Source of the DNA: Glycine soja | Taxonomy: Eukaryota; Streptophyta; Magnoliopsida; Fabales; Fabaceae | DNA length: 64,000 nt | Direction: 5' to 3' | Assembly: GCF_004193775.1 (NCBI RefSeq) | Contig: NC_041005.1 | Coordinates: 16,897,865-16,961,864 of the forward strand | In this document: positions 36,033 through 49,189 of the stretch, piece after piece | How positions within the stretch are numbered: position 1 is the stretch's first letter | Layout: every line of letters begins with the position of its first letter | Notes under the pieces: generated by a model | Database searches by the model: none | Told to the model about the DNA's origin: nothing | What the model saw: only the letters and a program-made list of their open reading frames with translations | Made by a program: the position numbers and the translations under genes

Positions 36033-37181
36033 TGATCGAGGCCGTACCCGAATCAAATAAACATGAAAATGCAGTAACTAGGAAGTGATCCTAGGTCGTT
36101 TCCCAACGAGCAGTGACAAACCAAATGTTCATAATATACTTGCAGTAACAGTAACGATTGGGGGGATTTGTTTGTTTTGTGATTAAAGAGCAGAACAAGT
36201 AAACTGGAATACGAAATTACTAATATTAAAAACGGGTTGTTTCCTTTGATTCAGAAGCCATTCTCTTATCCTGGGTTATGGAGAATTCGTCCCTAACAGT
36301 CAACCACTTAATCCAACCCTATTTCAATTTACTAAGCGAAAATCAACTTAGGGTTGTCAATATGTGATTAGGCACCACATACACCAGTTAGCCCTTCGTC
36401 CATTAAGCATGAACACAAGTTAGGCTCAGAGGCAATTAATCGAAAACGAAGCGTGCACTGATTAATATTCACGAATTTGGGATGACTGGTGAAGGGAAAA
36501 CTGACAGGGAACCACATTACAAGCGAAACCTCAAAGAGAGTTGGGCTTCGTCCTCAAAAGGAAACAACACCAGAAAATCTAGCCTTCCATGGATTCAAAC
36601 AGAAAACGCAAATGAAACATGAAGCAGAAACGTAAATGAACAAAAACGTAAATGAGCAGAAACGTAGATGAAACAGAAACGTAAATGAGAGTAGAAGAAG
36701 AAGCAAGAACGAAATTGTAATTAGAAACAGAAAACGTAAAATTGCATTACGTGAACAGTAGCATTAAGCAGAAAAACGAAAACCCTAAAACAAAAGCTCT
36801 GAATAATGAATAGCATCACAGAATGCCTTGCACAAATCCCAAGGCTGCTATTTAAAAAGAGTCACTCAAAGTCACTGGGCCCTATTACAATACTCTGGCC
36901 CAAAACGAAATAAACACTGAACAACATAAAATAAAATTGCGAAATTTCCTAATTAGAAATTAACTAAGGTAAGCGCTGCTTTATTTGCCCTCTTCAAGTC
37001 CATAACCAAAATCCGGATTAAGCCCAATGTTTCATTAATTCCTGAAATTAGATTAAAAACATCAAATTAGCTAAATGAGCCCAAATAATAAAACTGCCTG
37101 ATTAATTGACAATTAAGACCAATCAGTAATTAAAATGGTGCAAAAAAGGTTTAGAAAATAGAAGAAAATGATGGCACATCA
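36033..37181 (-). repeat. 3' LTR of the Athila-type element
   Basis: 1149 bases, plus-strand start TGATCGAGG and end GGCACATCA. It differs from the other LTR by about 10 substitutions and one base in a G run near 36180. Confidence 0.95.
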
Positions 37182-37195
37182 AAACCCCCCATACT
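37182..37195 (-). other. Polypurine tract of the Athila-type element
   Basis: TATGGGGGGTTT on the minus strand abuts the 3' LTR, the usual Athila arrangement. Confidence 0.75.
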
Positions 37196-38683
37196 TAGCC
37201 TTTTGCACTCCTGGGCAAAATGAAACAAAGAACAAAATCCAAGGATATCAAAGAGAGACAGACAAAAACATTCACATATTTCTCAATGAACATCAAGGAA
37301 TGAAAGGAATGAGTAACATCTAACATAAGGAGATCCAAAAAGTCAAGACATTCATGAAAATCATCCAAGCAACCCAATCATGGCAAAATAGTTAATCAGC
37401 TCAAGAATGAAAAGTGATAAAGCCTCACAAGATACACACTCTATCTCTCAAGTGTCTAGGCTACTATTTACCCTCAAAGCACCCATGAAAGCAAACACCA
37501 CATAAACTTGGCAACATTCTAAAATTGACAATCAACCCACAAACACAAGCACATGAGGATCAAAAGGTCTTTTGAGGTTGTAATGGGGCCAAGGACAAGG
37601 TATGGAGAAATATGGAATAAGTGGCTAAATCCCAAAGGAATAGAGGAGCAATGAGGAATAAGTGCATATTAAAAAAAAATAAGAAAATAAAAAGAAGTAA
37701 AGATAAAATTTAAACATGAAGAGTAGAACCAAGAGTTTCATCATTCTTGTGCCCTTTAAGATCTTATTCACTCAACTTTATTGCTTTTCTTTTTCTTTTT
37801 TTTCGAATTTTTTTTTTGACTCTATAGCCTTTGAGAAACAACATTTCATTCAGCATGTCCAACATTTAACCAATATACAATGTACATCAAGTATGGCCCA
37901 AAATACATCATGAAGCATAGCCAACAAAACAAGTTGTCCAATGAAACAAAAACCCCCCACACTTATTCCCAAAACAATTCCAAAGCTCCAAAATTCCTTA
38001 AGGATATGGTGATATCATGGTTTTTCACTTAAGGCTTGTAGTGAGCTTCAAAACAAGGAAAGGCTCAAAAGGGCTATCAAAGGAATTAATTTAAGGTAAG
38101 TCCATTTGGCTAGAAGCTTATAAGAACAAAATTGCCTCAATCATTTCCAAATATGCATGTGAATTAGGACGCATCAACAAGAATCAAGCCAAGGCTATTG
38201 TGCAAGCAATCAATGGGGCAAAACACACCAAATGATTATGATGATGGATGGCTCAAATTCTCACAAAGGTAAACTCATCACTTTCAAATTGAGCTTTCAA
38301 AACTATCAGGACATGTAGAGAAGAATCAAGGATTTCAAGTCACAAAATGTCAAGAACTTTTATTTTCAAAACAATTACCCATTTCTTGAACATATCCTAT
38401 AATTCAAAGAAAAACATGCAAATTCGTACGTGCACACAAAATTGACCCAAAATATTAAACTGAAAATCCGACGAAACTAACAACATTAACAAATTAACAC
38501 AACTAACAAATTAACAAAACCAACAAAACTAGCAAAACCAAAGAACACTCCCCCCCATACTTAAACAACACATTGTCCTCAATGTAGCACAATTAAAAGA
38601 TTAAAAACAATTAAATCATCAAAGAGAATCGGACAAGTGTAATAAAAGCAAAGAAGGAGATAGGAAAAGAAAAACTCCCTAAG
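37196..38683 (-). other. Non-coding region after gag-pol in the Athila-type element
   Basis: About 1.5 kb without a long frame on the element strand. Some Athila elements carry an env-like gene here; I see none. It includes further C-rich tracts (plus-strand ACCCCCCACACTTATT near 37952 and CCCCCCCATACTTAAAC near 38550) that resemble the polypurine tract in element sense. Confidence 0.6.
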
Positions 38684-41600
38684 TCATGGTGGAGGAAGAG
38701 TAGGGTGGAGTAAGGAAGTCTCTTCCACCACTACGTCCACTAAAGAAGGGTTCGTGAGGAATGGCTTAAGTCGATGTCCGTTGACCTTGAAGCTCTTGTT
38801 TGTGGAGTCGCTTTTGATCTCAACTGTACCATAAGGAAAAACATTAGTAACAACAAAAGGACCAATCCACTTAGACCTCAACTTACCACTCATGAGTCCA
38901 AGCCTAGAATTATACAATAACACTTTTTGCCCAACCACGAAGTCTTTTTTAACTATCATACTATCATGGAACTTCTTGGTCTTTTCTTTGTAGAACTTGG
39001 CATTCTCGTAGGCTTCTAGGCGGATTTCATCTAACTCACTCAGTTGCAACTTCCTTTCCTCGCCAGCTTGATCCATAGAGAAGTTGCAAGTGTTCACTGC
39101 CCAGTATGCTTTGTGCTCAATTTCCACTGGAAGATGACATGCCTTTCCAAAGACAACCCGATAAGGAGACATTCCTATGGGTGCTTTGTAGGCAGTCCGA
39201 TGTGCCCAGAGAGCATCATCAAGCCTGGTACTCCAATCTTTCTTGCTTGGCTACACAATCTTCTCTAGAATTCTCTTGATTTCCCTGTTAGAAATTTCTG
39301 CCTGTCCATTAGTCTGGGGGTGGTATGGTGTGGATACCCTGTGTACCACCCCGTACTTTTTAAGCAGGGCATGCATTGTCCTGTTGCAAAAATGGGTTCC
39401 TTGATCACTAACAATTGCTTTAGGTACTCCAAACCTGCAAAACAGATTAGACCTGACAAAGTCTGCGACAACTTTAGCATCATTAGTTCTAGTGGGCTTG
39501 GCTTCCACCCATTTTGAAACATAGTCAACTGCAAGGAGAATGTAAACATAACCAAAAGAGACAGGAAAAGGACCCATGAAATCTATACCCCAGACATCAA
39601 ACACCTCATAGAATAGCATAGGTTGCTGAGGCATTTGTTGTCGCCATGTAAGTGTATTTCCTGCTCTCTGACACTGCTCACAAGTGCTGCAGATCTTCCA
39701 CGCATCTTTAAAGATGGTGGGCCAATAAAAACCACAATCAAGCACTTTGCGAGCTGTCCTTTGAACACCCAGATGACCTCCCAGTGCGGAAGAATGACAG
39801 AACTGCAGGACTGAGTCAGTCTCATGATCTGGAATGCACCGTCTAATGACCTGATCACTGCACAATTTCCACAAGTAGGGGTCATCCCAAATAAAATGCT
39901 TAGCATCACTTTTAATTTTATCTTTTTGGGCTTTAGATGCTAAGGGAGGAAAAACAGAAGCAACTAAATAATTGACAATATTAGCAAACCAGGGAGTAGA
40001 AAGAGAGTCAGAAATACTATACAGTATATACAAATGATCATCCGGGAAATCATCCCGAATAGGTGAATATGCATCAGATACACGTTCGATCCGACTCAAA
40101 TGATCAGCAACTAGATTTTGTGCTCCGCTCCTATCACGGATCTCCAAGTCAAACTCTTGGAGCCAGAGCATCCATTGGATCAACCTAGGCTTAGAATCAG
40201 CCTTCTTCAACAAGTACTTTAGAGCTGCATGGTCAGTGTAAACAATAATGCGAGTACCAAGCAAATAAGATCGAAATTTTTCAAGAGCAAAAACTATGGC
40301 TAGAAGCTCTTTCTCAGTAGTAGTATAATTCACTTGGGCATCATTTAAAGTCCTAGAAGCATAATATATCACCCTGGGCAATTTATCAATTTTCTGAGCA
40401 AGGAAAGCCCCCAATGCATAATTTGATGCATCACACATAAGCTCAAAAGGGGCTGTCCAGTCGGGTGCCTGGATGATGGGGGTGGTAGTCAGCGCTCTTT
40501 TGAGGCAATCAAAAGCCTCTTTGCATCTGTCATTAAAGTCAAACTCCACCTCCTTTTGCAACAAGTTGGACAATGGAAGGGCTACTTTGCTAAAATCCCT
40601 TATAAAGCGCCTGTAGAATCCTGCATGACCAAGAAAAGATCGCACCTCTCGCACACAAGAGGGGTAAGGCAATTGTGAAATAACAGAAATTTTTGCAGGA
40701 TCTACTTCAATACCCTTATTGGAAATAATGTGGCCTAAAACTATACCTTGCTCAACCATAAAATGACATTTTTCAAAATTTAGAACAAGGTTAGTTTCAA
40801 TGCATCTATTCAAAACTTTTTCCAAACTATTCAAACAACCATCAAAAGAGGATCCATATACAGTGAAATCATCCATGAACACCTCTATGCAATTTTCTAA
40901 AAAATCACTGAAAATACTAATCATGCACCGCTGGAAGGTACCAAGGGCATTGCACAGGCCGAAAGGCATCCTCTTAAAGGCAAAAGTGCCGAAGGGGCAA
41001 GTGAATGTGGTCTTTTCCTGATCCTCAGGAGCAATAGTAATTTGCATATAACCAGAAAAACCATCAAGGAAACAGTAGTGGGATTTACCTGCCAGGCGTT
41101 CAAGCATCTGGTCAATGAATGGCAGGGGAAAATGGTCCTTTTTGGTAACCTGGTTCAGCCTCCTATAGTCAATGCAGACTCTCCAACTGTTCTGCACCCG
41201 AGTAGGAATTAGCTCCTCCTTCTCGTTTTTTATCACTGTGAGGCCGGTCTTCTTCGGGACTACCTGGACGGGACTCACCCATTGGCTGTCGGAGATAGGA
41301 TAAATGATTCCAGCTTGCAAAAGCTTGGTTATCTCCTTCTTCACTACATCAAGAATCATCGGGTTGAGTCTTCTCTGTGGCTGTCTAACTGGTTTAGCTC
41401 CATCCTCTAAATTTATTCGATGCATACATGTGGATGGGCTAATACCAGGAATGTCCGCCAGGGTCCAGCCTATAGCCTTCTTATGCTTCTTGAGAACTGA
41501 CAACAACTTCTCCTCTTGCTCATCAGCAAGGGAGGCAGATATAATCACTGGAAAACTCTTGCTATCATCCAAGTAAGCGTATTTTAAATTTGATGGCAGA

Positions 41601-44359
41601 GGCTTCAATTCTGGTGTGGTCGGCTGGACAGTGGTAGAAGGGGATGGTCTCTCAGCCTTTACCTCATAAAGAAAGTCAGAGGTATGTGTACTTCCTGAAA
41701 CATGGTTAGTCCTATCTGACTCTATAAAATCAATCTCAAGAGGTAAAACACCACCACCAGGCATGCAATCAATATCACTCTCAGAATCACTCTCAGCATC
41801 AAATTCAGACATATGATCAAGTACAATTTCAGACTCAATGCATGAAGAGTGAGAGGCATGCAGATTAGAATAAAGATCAGTCATGTATTCATCAACAACA
41901 TGGTCAATTATTTCAGCACGAAATATAGAAAGATCTTCATATGGGTATTTCATAGCATCCAGAATATTAAAATGAACAGTTATATCATCAAACTCCATGG
42001 ACAGTGTGCCTGCATAAACATCTATCTTAGTTCTAGCAGTTTTCATAAAGGGTCTGCCTAGAATGATGGGAACTGATCCTTGAGAAAATCCATCTTCCAT
42101 ATTCAAAATATAAAAATCAACAGGGAAAATCAGTTCACCAACTCTAACTAAGACATCTTCTATGAAACCAACAGGGTAGGCAACACTTCTATTAGCTAAA
42201 TGAATTACCACATCAATTGACTGCAAGGGGCCTAGAGATAGAGAATTAAAAATAGACAGAGGCATAACACTAACAGAAGCTCCTAAATCTAGCATGGCAT
42301 TGTCAAACTTACTATTCCCTATGATACAAGGTATGCTGAATGTACCTCGATCTTTGCATTTTTCAGGAATTTGAGGAACAGATTTACCAATCAATGCGGA
42401 GACATTTCTGCCCATGTCAATCCGTTCACTTCCTTTAAGCTTCCGCTTATTAGTGCACAGCTCCTTCAAGAATTTGGCATATCTTGGAATTTGCTTTATT
42501 GCATCCAACAGAGGTATGTTTACCTCTACTTTTCTAAACGTTTCCAAGATCTGTTTCTCTGCCTCTTCCATTTTTTTGTTGGAAACTGCTTTTGGAGGGA
42601 ATGGAAGAGGGGGAATGTGCTGCTTCTGCAAATCAGAATTACCTGGGGAAGAAGATTCACCTGCACGGAAATTGTTAGGTAAATTTTTGTCATCACCTTT
42701 TTCTGGAGTAGAGTGAAGTTTGGCAGGTTCATTTGCAGATGAGGAAGGTGCTACGGTTTGAGGTCCTTGACACTGCTTTCCCGACCTCAATGAAATGGCA
42801 CTGACATTTTTGGGATTTTGGACAGCTTGAGAAGGCAACTTGTCAGAATTCTGGGACTGTTGTTGATTCAATTGGGTAGCCAATTGTCCCATCTGATTGG
42901 TTAAGCTCTGAATGGAGGCTCTGGTCTCTTGCTGAAACTGCATGTTCTGCATAGTCATTTGCCTCACAAGTTCTTCGAGGGAAGGTTGTGGAGGGGCCTT
43001 AACTGTTGGTTGTTTCTGGGGTTGTTGCTGTTGTTGGATTGGTGGAGGAATGTATGGTCTGCTTGGGCCAGCAGCATTTTGGAAGGAAGGAGCAGGCTGC
43101 TGCTGTTGTTGCTGAGGGCTGGACCATCTGAGGTTAGGGTGATTCCTCCATCCAGGGTTGTATCTGTTGCTGGAGAGGTCATAATTGTTCTGCTGTGGTT
43201 GATTTTGCTGCTGAGGTTGAGGAGGTCTATTGTAAATATTTGCAGCATAAGCTTCAGGCTGCTCAATTGCTCCAGGTTGCTGCATGGAAGGGCAAAGGTC
43301 TGTATGGTGGTCAACAGAGGAGCACAAACCACAAACCCTTGCAACAGGTACAGATTTCTGATTCAGGGCCAGCTGGGTTACCAAGTTAACCAATGCATCC
43401 AGTTTGCCTTCAAGCTTCTTAGTTTCAGATGATGCAGATGGGTTTGTAGCTACCTCATGCACTCCTCTAATGACTATGGCATCATTTCTGGCGCTAAACT
43501 GCTGGGAGTTGGAAGCCATCTTCTCAATTAAATTTCTGGCTTCAGTAGGAGTCATGTCTCCAAGGGCTCCACCACTGGCAGCATCTATCATACTTCTCTC
43601 CATATTACTGAGTCCTTCATAAAAATATTGGAGAAGAAGCTGTTCTGAAATCTGATGGTGGGGGCAACTGGCACATAGTTTCTTAAATCTCTCCCAGTAC
43701 TCATACAGGATCTCTCCACTGAGTTGTCTAATACCTGAGATATCCTTCTTGATGGCTATGGTCCTGGAAGCAGGGAAAAATTTCTCTAAGAATACTCTCT
43801 TAAGGTCATCCCAGCTCGTGATGGACCTTGGAGCAAGGTAATACAGCCAGTCCTTTGCCACTCCCTCTAATGAATGAGGAAAAGCCTTCAGAAATATGTG
43901 ATCCTCTTGGACATCTGGGGGTTTCATGGTGGAGCAGAAAATGTGAAATTCTTTCAAATGTTTGTGCGGGTCTTCACCTGCAAGGCCATGAAACTTTGGA
44001 AGCAAATGAATCAGTCCAGTTTTAAGAACATATGGGACATCCTCATCAGGGTATTGGATGCACAAGCTTTCGTAGGTGAAATCAGGTGCAGCCATTTCCC
44101 TTAGAGTCCTCTCACGGGGTGGAGGTTGTGCCATGTTCTCAGAATGTGCAAAATCAGAATGCTCAGAATCAGAATGCTCAAAATTATAATGCTCAAGATC
44201 AGGATGTTCAAAATCACCAATAACAGAATGCACAGATTCACCAGTAATGGAATGCTCAGAATGATCAAAAGGTATAAAATAATGCCTAACTAATCTATGA
44301 AATGTCCTATCTATCTCAGGATCAAAGGGTTGTAAGTCAGATGGATTGCCTCTAGTCAT
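38684..44359 (-). pseudogene. Athila-type gag-pol, one in-frame stop in the integrase
   Basis: One frame runs from ATG at 44359 to 38684 (about 1890 codons), interrupted only by TAG at 39253-39251, after codon 1702. Gag: retrotransposon-gag core near residues 150-260, then [14 protein letters not shown] as zinc-finger-like motif near 360, then a Gln/Pro-rich linker. Protease: [28 protein letters not shown] and [10 protein letters not shown], both catalytic Asp present. RNase [14 protein letters not shown] with [11 protein letters not shown]. Integrase: the HHCC region ending CSTCEQC, and the D-D-E core ([28 protein letters not shown]). The 162 codons after the stop hold the integrase C-terminal part ([17 protein letters not shown]). 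The single stop truncates the integrase; otherwise the copy looks complete. No ribosomal frameshift is needed between gag and pol. Confidence 0.92.
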
Positions 44360-45194
44360 ACACTACATTCAGCATGCACACAACTAGTTGCCTTATTATG
44401 TAAATAAAGGTGTAGGTTTGAACTACAGCTACCCTCAAATGATATCCAAATGACTTGAAATTTGGTGAGCAACCTTATAAAATGATGAGAAGATAGAACA
44501 AAAAATTTCAGACAGAAATTCAAAGTCTAACTATGAAAGCTAAAAATGGTAAGTTAAGAAAAATAAGTGAATAAAACTTGAAAAATAAAAAACTTTTGAC
44601 AGAATCGCTTTTTTTGGACGATGGAGACCTCAGCCATTTTATGGCTGGCTGCCATGGCGTAGGAAATTTTTTTCTACCCCAAATGCATATATAATAATTG
44701 CGATTCTGATAACCGGAGCAAAAGTTATGGCCATTTGAAGTTTTGACAAACACAAAATTTGCTAGTTTTTTGGAACTTTCAAATCTGACCAAACTAAAGG
44801 CTCTAGCTAATTTTCCCACAAAATATGGATTAAAAGAAGTTACCACAAAAAAATTCAGCCAAAAATAACAACCCTAGCTACTAAAACAAAAAATCTCAAA
44901 TAATTCAGCATGGGTGGTCGCTAAAATCCGTCTCTAATTGATTTCTACTACTACTCTGTTTTGCCGCAAGCACAATCTTCACAGCAAAACACCCAAGACT
45001 GAAACAGGGGAAACACTTAATGGGAAAACTGAAACAGAACACACATTAAACAAAATACCAGGACACTAAACAACACTAACACATATACTAACACAATACT
45101 AACAATTAATCATAAAACACGAAAGGATTAAACACACACACTAGCTAGCTATTATGAACCTTTGGACACTGCTCCCCGGCAACGGCGCCAAATT
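44360..45194 (-). other. Leader and tRNA-Asp primer-binding site of the Athila-type element
   Basis: Minus-strand TGGCGCCGTTGCCGGGGA (plus 45173-45190), four bases inside the 5' LTR, is complementary to the 3' end of plant tRNA-Asp. The leader to the gag ATG at 44359 is non-coding. At 44631-44647 it contains a perfect 7-bp inverted repeat (CAGCCAT and ATGGCTG around TTT) that could fold in the RNA. Confidence 0.8.
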
Positions 45195-46344
45195 TGATCG
45201 AGGTCGTACCCGAATCAAATAAACATGAAAATGCAGTAACTAGGAAGTGATCCTAGGTCGTTTCCCAACGAGCAGTGACAAACCAAATGTTCATAATATA
45301 CTTGTAGTAACAGTAACGATTGGGGGGGGTTTGTTTGTTTTGTGATTAAAGAGCAGAACAAGTAAACTGGAATACGAAATTACTAATATTAAAAACGGGT
45401 TGTTTCCTTTGATTCAGAAGCCATTCTCTTATCCTGGGTTATGGAGAATTCGTCCCTAACAGTCAACCACTTAATCCAACCCTATTTCAATTTACTAAGC
45501 GAAAATCAACTTAGGGTTGTCAATATGTGATTAGGCACCACATACACCAGTTAGCCCTTCATCCATTAAGCATGAACACAAGTTAGGCTCAGAGGCAATT
45601 AATCGAACACGAAGCGTGCACTGATTAATATTCACGAATTTGGGATGACTGGTGAAGGGAAAACTGACAGGGAACCACATTACAAGCGAAACCTCAAAGA
45701 GAGTTGGGCTTCGTCCTCAAAAGGAAACAACACCAGAAAATCTAGCCTTCCATGGATTCAAACAGAAAACGCAAATGAAACATGAAGCAGAAATGTAAAT
45801 GAACAAAAACGTAAATGAGCAGAAACGTAGATGAAACAGAAACGTAAATGAGAGTAGAAGAAGAAGCAAGAACGAAATTGTAATTAGAAACAGAAAACGT
45901 AAAATTGCATTACGTGAACAGTAGCATTAAGCAGAAAAACGAAAACCCTAAAACAAAAGCTCTGAATAATGAATAGCATCACAGAATGCCTTGCACGAAT
46001 CCCAAGGCTGCTATTTAAAAAGAGTCACTCAAAGTCACTGGGCCCTATTACAATACTCTGGCCCAAAACGAAATAAACACTGAACAACATAAAATAAAAT
46101 TGTGAAATTTCCTAATTAGAAATTAACTAAGGTAAGTGCTGCTTTATTTGCCCTCTTCAAGTCCATAACCAAAATCCGGATTAAGCCCAATGTTTCATTA
46201 ATTCCTGAAATTAGATTAAAAACATCAAATTAGCTAAATGAGCCCAAATAATAAAACTGCCTGATTAATTGACAATTAAGACCAATCAGTAATTAAAATG
46301 GTGCAAAAAGGGTTTAGAAAATAGAAGAAAATGATGGCACATCA
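45195..46344 (-). repeat. 5' LTR of the Athila-type element
   Basis: 1150 bases, plus-strand start TGATCGAGG and end GGCACATCA, almost identical to 36033-37181. Confidence 0.95.
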
Positions 46345-46950
46345 GCACAAAAGGAACATAAATTCTCAAACTGAAACGAATTAATCAATTACCCTTTTTA
46401 ATAATCGATTCACCAGTTTCTGGAAATGCAAAACAAAGGGGATTTTGACAAATTAATCGGTTACCTGATTTTATAATCGATTAGATCTATTTTAATTGTC
46501 ACAATTTATAAATATCCCTATGTGTTTCCTTTTTAAAAGACTCTTGACTCATTCAAATTTTGAAAAAAAAAACATTTCAAGAGATTCTTCTAAAATAATA
46601 GCACTGCAATAAGTTTGAAGATTGAAGTTGATCAAAGAATCACTCATCTTACCATCAAGGATTGGTCAACTTGAGAAGAAACATTGATGATTAAAGATCT
46701 ATACATTTCAGATGTATTCAATCCTTTATCTTTTATTCTTTTTTATTGTGGTCTTGGGTTAGGGTTACTAGGGATGTTAGAGAATTGATAGGGTTTCAAA
46801 TCTAGATATTTTCTTGTAAGGTTCAAGAGAAAGATTTGATTTCTATTAGAGAATTGTGTGTGCATAGTGTTTGTACTTGTGTATTGGAAAAAAATCCATT
46901 CCATCCCCCCTTCTAGATTCTTAGCTTAATCCAATAATAATGATTCAACA

Positions 46951-48217
46951 CTTTTTGAATGTATCCTTTCTAACATAGAGATAGCTTCTTCTAGACCCAA
47001 TCCCTTTTGATCTCCATGCCCAGAATCTCTTCAATAGCTCCCACGTCCTTCATCTCAAATTCACTACTAAGTAATAACTTTAGCTTTTGAATTGCCAAAA
47101 CAATTTGAGAATCTATGAGCATGTTATCCATATAGAGTAGTGGATAGATGTGGAAACCATTCTCCACCTTTCTATGATAAAAACATGAGTCATAGGGACT
47201 TCTAATGTACCCATGAGAGACAATGAACTCATCAAATCTCCTATACCACACTACCTTGGTGATTGCTTTAGCCCATAAAGAGACCTTTTCAATCTACAAA
47301 CAAATTTTCCTTTTCTTTCACATCAAAACATTTAGGGTGTTGCATCAAAATTTCTTCCTCTAGTCTTCCATGGGGAAAGGTAGTTTTGACATTGAGTTGC
47401 TCTAACTCCATGTCCAGAGTTTCCATTAGAGCCAGTAAAATCTGTATGGAGGTAGGTCAAACTACTAGAGAATATATCTTGTTGTAGTTCACTTTTTCCT
47501 TCTGATTGTAGCCCTTAGCTACCAGGTATGCTTTATAACCAATGAATTTTTAGTGGATGATCCAGATTTCATCTGCAAGATCCACTTGCACCTTACTACT
47601 AGTCATCCTTCTGCTCAGTTAAATCCCAAGTCTAGTTCTTCTGAAGGGACTGATTTTAGTACAGGAAATTGATTCCGTATAAGTTATTGGTTCGAATGAA
47701 TAGATTTATTCTGGCACCTGTAGCACATAAGACATTATATCAAGTCATATCTTTTAGGAGCTTTGATTTTCCTTTGTGACTTTCTTGGTGTTGTGGTTTT
47801 GGGCTGCTTCAGATTGTTTTGGATCGTCCAATCAGTCTCCTCAACTGGTGCTGAAGTTTGATCTTGAGGGTGCATTTGAAGACCATGAACAGTCTCACCA
47901 GGTGATTCAAACTACTTTTGATGACTAATGTTTGTTATTATGGAACTCTCAAACCCCACCTGCTTCGTGATATCCTCATCCTTGCCCAAAACTTCATCAG
48001 ATTTAGAATACAACATAGAGAATTCATCAAAGATGACAATTCTATTCAGAATGGCCTTTCTTTCAGATGGGGGACTAGACTCGAAATCCTTTGATTCCAT
48101 CTCTATCACCCATAAAGAATTCCATCTTGGTTCTAGGCTCCAACTTACCTTCACTTACATGATAGTATGCCAGACATCCAAACACCTTCAACATTGAGTA
48201 TTCAACTGGTTTGTTAG
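46951..48217 (-). pseudogene. Copia integrase end and RT remnant (middle piece)
   Basis: From 48217 downward: integrase C-terminal VFGCLAYYHVSEGKLEP near 48180, linker, RT from about 47700, KENLFVD near 47310, then an open part at 47251-46991 with WYRRFDEFIVSHGY, YMDNMLI in place of the YVDDML box, and EILGMEIKRD. Stops and frameshifts occur throughout. Its upper edge abuts a gypsy insertion and its lower edge a solo LTR. Confidence 0.75.
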
Positions 48218-49189
48218 TGATGTAGCTTATATGGAGCTTGTAAGCCTTGGATCTTCTTCATAAATGGAGCCCTTTGCTTCTTGAAGTTTGATGGCAGCGG
48301 AATGGAGAAGGAGAAATATGATTGGAGACGCCACTTCAAGAAGAAGATGAGTCTAGAGAAGCTCACCACCATAGGAAGCCATGGATAAGGGATTGAAGGA
48401 AGGACAAGATGAATGGAGGGAGAGGGAGAGAAGGGGCACGAAATTTTGTGCCTCAAAAAAGGTCTGAACTTTGAAGTTTAATTATCAAATGATCAAAGTT
48501 GAAAAAATGCACACACATGACCTCTATTTATAGCCTAAGTATCGCACAAAATTGGAGGGTAATTTGAATTTCTATTTAAATTTAACTTGAATTTGAAATT
48601 GAATTTGTGGAGCCAAATTTTGGAGCCAAAACTTCACTAATTATGATTAGTGAATTTTAGCTATGTTTCAACCCACTAATCCAAGATCAAGTCCAAGATT
48701 CTCCACTAAGTGTGCTTAGGTGTCATGAGGCATGTAAAGCATGAAGGACATGCACAAAGTGTGACTATATGATGTAGCAATAGGGTGTAGCAAGCAAATG
48801 CTCACCTCCCCCTCTAAAATTTAATAGGATTAGGTTTCTCCCAATTCAATTAAATTTATTTACCAACGCACACATCAAATATTCACTCAATGCATGTGAA
48901 ATTACAAAACTACCCTTAATACAAAAACTAGTCTAGGTGCCCTAAAATACAAGGGCTGAAAAATCCTACATTTCAAGGATACCCTACCTACATTATGAAA
49001 CCCTAAATACAAGGCCTAAAATAAAGAAACCTTAATCTAATATGTACAAAGATAAGTGGGCTCATACTTAGCCCATGAGCCCGAAATCTACCTTAAGGCT
49101 CATGAGAACCCTAGGGCATTCTCTTGCATCTCTGACCCAATCTACTTGGAGTCTTCTATCCAATGCCCTTGCGGGGTAGGATTGCATCA
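48218..49189 (-). repeat. 3' LTR of the deleted gypsy element, family G
   Basis: 972 bases, plus-strand start TGATGTAGCTTATATGG and end GGATTGCATCA. The purine tract (GGGGAGGGAA in element sense) adjoins it at 49190-49200. Confidence 0.92.

Larger units (their letters stand above)
36033..46344 (-). mobile_element. Athila-type Ty3/gypsy retrotransposon, nearly intact, TSD GCACA
   Basis: 10312 bases with LTRs 36033-37181 and 45195-46344 and the duplication GCACA at 36028-36032 and 46345-46349. In element sense (minus) the order is 5' LTR, tRNA-Asp primer-binding site, leader, one long gag-pol frame (44359-38684), 1.5 kb of non-coding DNA, polypurine tract, 3' LTR. The domain order protease-RT-RNase H-integrase is Ty3/gypsy. 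Asp-tRNA priming and the ATGGGGGGTTTTGA tract fit the Athila group, which includes soybean Diaspora. By eye the LTRs differ at about 10 positions plus one indel, under 1 percent, so the insertion is young. Confidence 0.93.
35643..46950 (+). mobile_element. Solo LTR, about 1 kb, opened by the Athila-type element
   Basis: Left part 35643-36032 begins TGTTTGATAATTTTGC. Right part 46350-46950 ends AATGATTCAACA. Together they make about 991 bases with TG...CA ends and TATAAATA near 46508. Several AATCGATT and AATCAATT palindrome-like motifs lie upstream of the TATA. The flanks are GTTTT (35638-35642) and CTTTT (46951-46955), a duplication with one mismatch. It lies within the copia RT, and its own middle carries the Athila-type insertion. 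The left boundary is the less certain one. Confidence 0.6.

Noticed and set aside
37196..38683. Possible env-like gene in the Athila-type element
   Set aside because: No frame longer than about 60 codons on the element strand in this interval.
42929..43432. 167-codon frame on the plus strand opposite Athila gag
   Set aside because: It mirrors the Gln/Pro-rich linker codons of the real minus-strand gene and has no family motif.
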